A DNA stretch of 10,847 nucleotides from Planctomycetaceae bacterium (GTDB lineage: Bacteria; Planctomycetota; Planctomycetia; Pirellulales; Thermoguttaceae). A program made the translations under genes and the position numbers. The notes under the pieces were generated by a model. The model made no database searches, had not been told where the DNA came from, and saw only the letters and a program-made list of their open reading frames with translations. Shown here in pieces: positions 7,296 to 10,847 of this stretch. Each line of letters begins with the position of its first letter. The stretch's first letter is position 1. The stretch lies in assembly GCA_003532715.1 (NCBI GenBank), contig DOEZ01000342.1, forward strand, positions 1,958 to 12,804, in the 5' to 3' direction.

Positions 7296-8426
7296 ATGTG
7301 TCACATTGCCCGCCACGGTAGCGCGCGTTCCTTGGCCGCCATGGCCGTCCTGATCCTCGCCGCCTCGATCGCTCAGTCCGGCCCGCCGTCGGTCGATCTG
7401 ATTCACAAGCCCTACGATCTCGACACGGGCCTGGTAAGCCGGTCGATTTCATTCGAGAATCCCACCGGCGCGCCGGGCGAAGGAGGCAAGGCGGCAAGCC
7501 CTCTGGGCGCGGGGCGAAAAGGTTCACCCAACCGGTGGATCGCACCGGGGCAGACACTCGATCTTTGCGACATCGAGGGCCCGGGCACGATCCGTCATAT
7601 CTGGATGACTTGCCGAGGCGAGCAGGGACTTTATCGCGAGCTTGTACTGCGCTGCTGGTGGGAAGGCCAGGAGCACCCGAGCATCGAATGCCCCATCGGC
7701 GATTTCTTCGGCTTCGCGCATGACAAGGTCAAGCCCTATCAGTCGGCCGTGCATAGCCTGGGCCCCAGCGCCGGAATGAATATCTGGTTGCCGATGCCTT
7801 TCAACAAGCGGGCCAAGATGACGTTGACAAACGACGGCAAGCAATCCGTCTGGATCTACTACCAGATCGACTACACGCTGCAGGATCCCTTGCCGCCGAC
7901 AACCGGCAAGCTGCACGTTTGCTTCCGGCGCGAGAATCCGACGACCAAGAAGCAGGATTTCGAGTTGCTGCCCCAGCGTAACCAGCGAGGACGTTTCATC
8001 GGCTCGTTGATGGGCGTCCGCAGCGCGACGCCCTACTGGTGGGGCGAAGGCGAAATGAAAGTCTATCTCGACGGCGACACTGAGTTTCCGACAATCTGCG
8101 GCACGGGCGCCGAGGACTACGTCGGCCTCTCCTGGGGAGTCCAGGACGTGCAGTTTCTCTACAACGGCTGCCTGCTCAACGAACAGGACGCGGCCGGGCA
8201 CCATTTCATCACCATGTACCGATGGCACCTGCCCGATCCGATCGCCTGGCGTAAGAGTGCCCGCATCACGATCCAACAGATCGGCGCCGACGACCGCGGG
8301 TACCTGGAGACCCAGGACGACTGGTCGTGCGCCACATTCTGGTACGAACCGGTCCCCAGCGAGCCGTTGCCGCCGATGCCCAATGTCGAGGCCCGGACAA
8401 AGAACCTGATGGTTGAGAAAAAGTAG
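7296..8426 (+). CDS. Secreted DUF2961 / GH172-like protein
   Basis: A 376-residue exported protein of the DUF2961 family, now placed in glycoside hydrolase family 172. Characterised GH172 members act on alpha-D-fructofuranosides or D-arabinofuranosides and are built from two jelly-roll beta-sandwiches that assemble into trimers or hexamers. The start follows AAAGGAG (7281-7287) by eight bases, and residues 1-28 form a signal peptide ('AAMAVLILAASIAQSG'). Family stretches in order are 'SISFENPTGAPGEGGKAA', 'GPGTIRHIWMT', 'CPIGDFFG', 'NIWLPMPF', 'YYQIDYTL', 'GTGAEDYVGLSWG' and 'YRWHLPDPIAW'. E273 in 'GTGAEDY' sits in the conserved active-site motif. E296 ('LLNEQD') is a candidate partner, but I cannot align it to a solved structure here. 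Length is normal and no frame damage is seen. It follows the GH2 genes on the same strand, which supports a role in the same glycan pathway. The actual furanoside or other substrate is not known. Confidence 0.9.
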   Translation: MCHIARHGSARSLAAMAVLILAASIAQSGPPSVDLIHKPYDLDTGLVSRSISFENPTGAPGEGGKAASPLGAGRKGSPNRWIAPGQTLDLCDIEGPGTIRHIWMTCRGEQGLYRELVLRCWWEGQEHPSIECPIGDFFGFAHDKVKPYQSAVHSLGPSAGMNIWLPMPFNKRAKMTLTNDGKQSVWIYYQIDYTLQDPLPPTTGKLHVCFRRENPTTKKQDFELLPQRNQRGRFIGSLMGVRSATPYWWGEGEMKVYLDGDTEFPTICGTGAEDYVGLSWGVQDVQFLYNGCLLNEQDAAGHHFITMYRWHLPDPIAWRKSARITIQQIGADDRGYLETQDDWSCATFWYEPVPSEPLPPMPNVEARTKNLMVEKK

Positions 8427-8779
8427 GCGGATACTTCATAACTCGACCGAAACTCTGAACTTGCATCGTCGCCCCAGTCCCAGGCGGGACCCCACGAGAA
8501 GCACCACACTCTGCGCCTGCATCCTGCCTTGGCAACTCCCGATGAGCGCTCGGGGCCATCGCACCCGACGGAGTGGGGTTGATCGCGCCCGTATAATCCC
8601 ACGCAGGCATTGAAAGTCTCGGGTCCGGGGGTCCAGCCTTCCGGGCTTGGCCCAATACGGGACTGAAACCCTCCCGGGCCGGCCAACGACCCACGCCCCG
8701 TGAGCCACGATGCCGATTTGCGGTTACGGATGCGCCCGGTGCATCGAACGAAAACACGAACTCGCAGAGTACCTTAAAC
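8427..8779. other. 353-base non-coding gap with a GC-rich stem-loop block
   Basis: No convincing gene is present; the open frames here have no recognisable motif or ribosome binding site. The left half (8427-8580) shows nothing definite. A TATAAT stands at 8592-8597. To its right, 8612-8700 is very GC-rich and rich in short inverted repeats. The clearest is a two-tier stem at 8649-8680, GGCCC with GGGCC and an inner GGG with CCC around a seven-base loop. A smaller overlapping one is GGGC-TTG-GCCC at 8643-8653. No T-run follows, so it does not look like a simple terminator. It may be a 5' untranslated structure for the redoxin gene or a dispersed repeat unit. Confidence 0.4.
8592..8597 (+). 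promoter_or_regulatory. Candidate -10 box (TATAAT) upstream of the redoxin gene
   Basis: A perfect TATAAT stands in strongly GC-rich DNA. At 16-18 base spacing there is no good -35 hexamer; TTGATC at 8579-8584 is too close, with a 7-base spacer. If used, it would give a leader of about 175 bases containing the stem-loop block. Confidence 0.25.
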
Positions 8780-9394
8780 ATGAAAACGAAAAACACGCTT
8801 TGGACCAGGACGACGATCGTATTGGCACTGGCGGGCACGCTGATGCTTGGCTCACTCGCGCTTGCCGAGCAGCACGAGAAGCAAAGGGACTTCACGCTCA
8901 AGGACCAGGACGGCAAGAGTGTCTCGCTCAAAGACTTCAAGGGGAAGGTGGTCGTGCTGGAATGGATCAATTGCGACTGTCCCTTCGTCAAGGGACATCA
9001 TGGCGATAAAACGATGCAGCGACTCGCCGACAAGTGGTCGAAGAAGAAAGTCGTCTGGCTGGCCATCAATTCCACCCACTATCAGACGTCCGAGCGGGAC
9101 CGAGAACATCGTGAGAAATATGGGTTGCCCTATCCGATTCTGAGCGACTCAAGCGGCGAAGTGGGGAAGCTGTTTCACGCGATGACGACGCCGCACGTCT
9201 TCGTGCTGGACAAGAAAGGCAAGGTCGTATACCAGGGCGCCATCGATGACGACCCCGACGGGAAGAAACGCCGTGAGGGCAAAGCCCTAAACTACGTCGA
9301 TCAGGCGCTTACCGAGCATTTCGCGGGGAAGAAGCCGAGCGTGCCCAAGACCCATCCCTACGGTTGTTCGGTGAAGTACCGCCCCAGTCCTTAA
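8780..9394 (+). CDS. Secreted redoxin-domain protein (AhpC/TSA, thioredoxin fold)
   Basis: A 204-residue exported thioredoxin-fold protein, likely a periplasmic thiol peroxidase or thiol-disulfide protein. Residues 1-29 are a signal peptide (K2, K4, R10, then 'TIVLALAGTLMLGSLALA') with likely cleavage before EQHEK. The mature part opens with 'DFTLKDQDGKSVSLKDFKGK', the usual beta-hairpin start of AhpC/TSA proteins. The active-site loop follows as 'WINCDCPFVKGH', with C65 and C67. C67 fits the peroxidatic/nucleophilic Cys of the 'x-C-P-F-V-K' type; C65 gives a C-x-C rather than the thioredoxin C-x-x-C. The cis-proline is P138 in 'TTPHVFVLD'. A third Cys, C196, lies in the C-terminal 'PYGCSVKY', a tail motif seen in this family and a good candidate resolving cysteine. 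The ribosome binding site is weak (AGAG at 8766-8769), but the start is fixed by the signal peptide. It lies 353 bases past the DUF2961 gene and is probably expressed separately. Redox role confident; partner unknown. Confidence 0.9.
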   Translation: MKTKNTLWTRTTIVLALAGTLMLGSLALAEQHEKQRDFTLKDQDGKSVSLKDFKGKVVVLEWINCDCPFVKGHHGDKTMQRLADKWSKKKVVWLAINSTHYQTSERDREHREKYGLPYPILSDSSGEVGKLFHAMTTPHVFVLDKKGKVVYQGAIDDDPDGKKRREGKALNYVDQALTEHFAGKKPSVPKTHPYGCSVKYRPSP

Positions 9395-9413
9395 AAAAGG
9401 GAACAGCCTGTTC
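9393..9413 (-). terminator. Possible intrinsic terminator of the minus-strand PEP-CTERM gene
   Basis: Read on the minus strand, GAACA-GGC-TGTTC forms a five-pair stem, then two C and a run of six T. The T-run overlaps the redoxin stop codon on the other strand. The stem is short and AT-rich, and it sits about 140 bases past the minus-strand stop codon. The rest of the 155-base convergent spacer (9395-9549) shows only a GGGGCCCC palindrome at 9470-9477. Confidence 0.35.
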
Positions 9414-9549
9414 GCCGAAGATGTCGCTGATGCCGCTGCTGAACCGACAGTGCGGAGAGTGTAACGCGGGGGGCCCCGTGATCGCGAACCTTGGTGGTAG
9501 GCTCTAAATCACTTGCACATTGTTCTTCGCCGAAAGTAAGCGAGCCGAT

Positions 9550-10847
9550 TCACCGACCAGCAAAGTATGAGACTGCCGAGCCGGTGAGGCGGGAGTCGAG
9601 AGTCTTCCGACTTCGCCGGCGCATCAGCAGCCAGAGGTTGCCGGTCAGCAGAAGACAGGCCAGCGATGGTTCGGGTATGCTGCTTGCCTCGCTCGTGGCG
9701 CCATATCCCCAGTTGGCTGCGAGGATCGCGGCATCTTTCGAGCTGATCACGCCGTCAAGGTCGAAATCTCCCATGGCCCAGGTCGCGACGGTCTGGCCCC
9801 AGTTCTGGGCCATGATCGCCCCGTCGGCGTCGTCCACCTTGCCGTCGTAGTTCGCGTCGCCCGGCACGGCCGGCATGAGCGTCTTGTCATAGGCGAGAAA
9901 CGCGAATACGAATTCGCCATCTTCCAGCAGTGACTCCGCACCGTTGCGATCGCGAAGGTGAACCAGGAACGAGTTCCCATCGGCCTCGTAAGAGAGAACG
10001 TTGTCGGCCGGCAAGGTCGAGCCACTCTCGGTTTCCCATCCGCTCGACGTCAGCAGGAGGATTCCGTCATCGGGCGTGTAGCCGGGTATGCTAATCCGGT
10101 ACACCCCCGCGCTCGGATGCGTCAACGAGAAGCTTCCTCGCGCGGCTATCAGGTTTCCGCCGGGTGCGATGCGTCCACCGGTTAGGCCCGGGGCGTCGTA
10201 ATCGAGGTAGACGAAGCCCCATCGGGCGCTTTCCAGGGCGTCGAACGTCGTAGCCGTATTGTCGCGAACGGCCACCTCCCAGCCGGTGCCGTCGGCCAAG
10301 GGGGCGGTCGAGAGAAAGTTGTATCCGTTTTCGGCGCTGACGGCCAAGAGGATCCCGTCGTTCTGCGCGTTCATTCCGTCGATCGCAACCTTGTATCGTC
10401 CGGTCCCGATTGGGCTGACATTCTCGGTCGAAACGCCGTTATGCTCCAGCAGTGCGCCCGTACCCGCGACGTGGCCGCTGATCCAGCCGTCGGCGAAGGG
10501 GAACATGGCCACCGCGACGTTGACGTTGTATTCGCCTCCGATGGTGGCGCGGCTCGTGGCGATCTGCAGAACATTGGCCGCCACGTCGCCGCCAAAGTGG
10601 TTCGTGTACGACACTTCGACGGTGCCATAGCTGGTTCCACGAATGTTCTGGCGAACCGTGGCCATCATGACGCCCTGCTCCCGATAGGTCGGGATTCCGT
10701 CAATAGCAACCGAGACGTCGGCAATGTTCGCGGGGCTCAAAAGCGAAACGACGCCGGGACCGCTGCCGACTATGCTCCAGACGCTCGTCGCGTTGGTGGC
10801 GCCGTCGGCCACGTCGAGACCCATGCCCGAGACGCCTCGAATTACCG
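9550..10847 (-). CDS. PEP-CTERM surface protein with dockerin-like repeats, 3' part
   Basis: C-terminal part (about 432 residues) of a large secreted protein; the frame stays open to the right edge, so the Met at 10824 is probably internal and the signal peptide lies outside. Residue numbers here count from that Met. Three related units of about 100 residues begin near 37, 143 and 242, each with a 'V-x-I-x-G ... G-(I/V)-(L/M)-(L/M)' core. Two dockerin-type Ca-binding loops follow at 322-372: 'GDANYDGKVDDAD' and 'GDFDLDGVISSKD', each closing with 'NWG'. Last comes a PEP-CTERM sorting signal: P384-E385-P386, a hydrophobic stretch (LACLLLTGNLWLLM) and the cluster R402-R404. In other bacteria this signal is processed by an exosortase and places proteins at the cell surface or matrix. 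An odd tail of about 20 residues follows the Arg cluster. Function unknown; probably a cell-surface or matrix protein. It converges on the redoxin gene and is not part of the + strand cluster. Confidence 0.85.
   Translation of the reverse strand, partial: VIRGVSGMGLDVADGATNATSVWSIVGSGPGVVSLLSPANIADVSVAIDGIPTYREQGVMMATVRQNIRGTSYGTVEVSYTNHFGGDVAANVLQIATSRATIGGEYNVNVAVAMFPFADGWISGHVAGTGALLEHNGVSTENVSPIGTGRYKVAIDGMNAQNDGILLAVSAENGYNFLSTAPLADGTGWEVAVRDNTATTFDALESARWGFVYLDYDAPGLTGGRIAPGGNLIAARGSFSLTHPSAGVYRISIPGYTPDDGILLLTSSGWETESGSTLPADNVLSYEADGNSFLVHLRDRNGAESLLEDGEFVFAFLAYDKTLMPAVPGDANYDGKVDDADGAIMAQNWGQTVATWAMGDFDLDGVISSKDAAILAANWGYGATSEASSIPEPSLACLLLTGNLWLLMRRRSRKTLDSRLTGSAVSYFAGR
9877..10716 (-). 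repeat. Three-fold protein repeat inside the PEP-CTERM gene
   Basis: Three units of about 100 residues begin near 10716, 10398 and 10101 (read leftward). Their openings line up as 'VAIDGIPTYREQGVMMATV', 'VAIDGMNAQNDGILLAVS' and 'ISIPGYTPDDGILLLTS'. The second and third also share a middle 'V-R-D' / 'L-R-D' and an end 'FVYLDYD' / 'FAFLAYD'; the first is more diverged in its second half. The similarity is at protein level only, so the duplication is old. The pattern of alternating hydrophobic residues suggests beta-sandwich modules. Confidence 0.55.

Noticed and set aside
8651..8671. 'GACTGAAAC' resembling the end of a CRISPR repeat
   Set aside because: It occurs once only, with no second copy at regular spacing and no cas gene in the window.
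8436..8708. Minus-strand open frame (90 aa) in the gap before the redoxin gene
   Set aside because: No ribosome binding site or known motif; its sequence mirrors the GC-rich stem-loop block and overlaps the candidate promoter.
8710..9009. Plus-strand open frame (99 aa) overlapping the redoxin start
   Set aside because: It is out of frame with the redoxin, runs into its coding region, and the redoxin frame has a signal peptide and clear active-site motifs.
9401..9413. GAACAGCCTGTTC as a LexA-type operator
   Set aside because: The half-sites match GAAC/GTTC, but the spacer is five bases instead of four, and it lies between the 3' ends of convergent genes, where an operator has no promoter to control.

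Overview
The window looks like a GC-rich planctomycete chromosome segment, probably of the Pirellulales type. The grounds are a formylglycine-type sulfatase next to large secreted GH2-like proteins, a DUF2961/GH172-type protein, a secreted one-domain redoxin with a CDCPFVK motif, and a protein ending in dockerin-like Ca-binding repeats plus a PEP-CTERM anchor. This assignment is inferred from protein style only; there is no rRNA or other taxonomic marker.

Layout. Positions 1-458 hold the C-terminal end of a sulfatase (+). Then come two tandem, clearly paralogous GH2-like glycosidases (+): 563-4438, 1291 aa, with a long C-terminal FG-GAP/VCBS-like extension, and 4630-7161, 843 aa, without it. 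Next is a DUF2961/GH172-like secreted protein (+, 7296-8426). A 353-base gap follows, holding a TATAAT box and a GC-rich stem-loop block, and then a secreted thioredoxin-fold redoxin (+, 8780-9394). Convergent to these, on the minus strand, is the 3' part of a PEP-CTERM/dockerin-like surface protein (9550 to the right edge) with internal repeats of about 100 residues. No tRNA, rRNA, transposase or CRISPR array was seen.

How the genes may work together. The sulfatase, both GH2 enzymes and the GH172-like protein lie on one strand with gaps of 104, 191 and 134 bases. All three enzymes whose N-terminus is visible carry signal peptides. The simplest reading is an exported set for taking apart a sulfated or otherwise complex polysaccharide: the sulfatase removes sulfate and the GH2 and GH172-like enzymes remove sugars. 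The substrate cannot be read from sequence. The redoxin and the PEP-CTERM protein lie beyond a larger gap and are probably separate units.

The most unusual points are the tandem GH2 pair in which only one copy carries a multi-repeat FG-GAP-like extension, the short helical motif shared by both copies just after the signal peptide, and the three-fold repeat in the PEP-CTERM protein.
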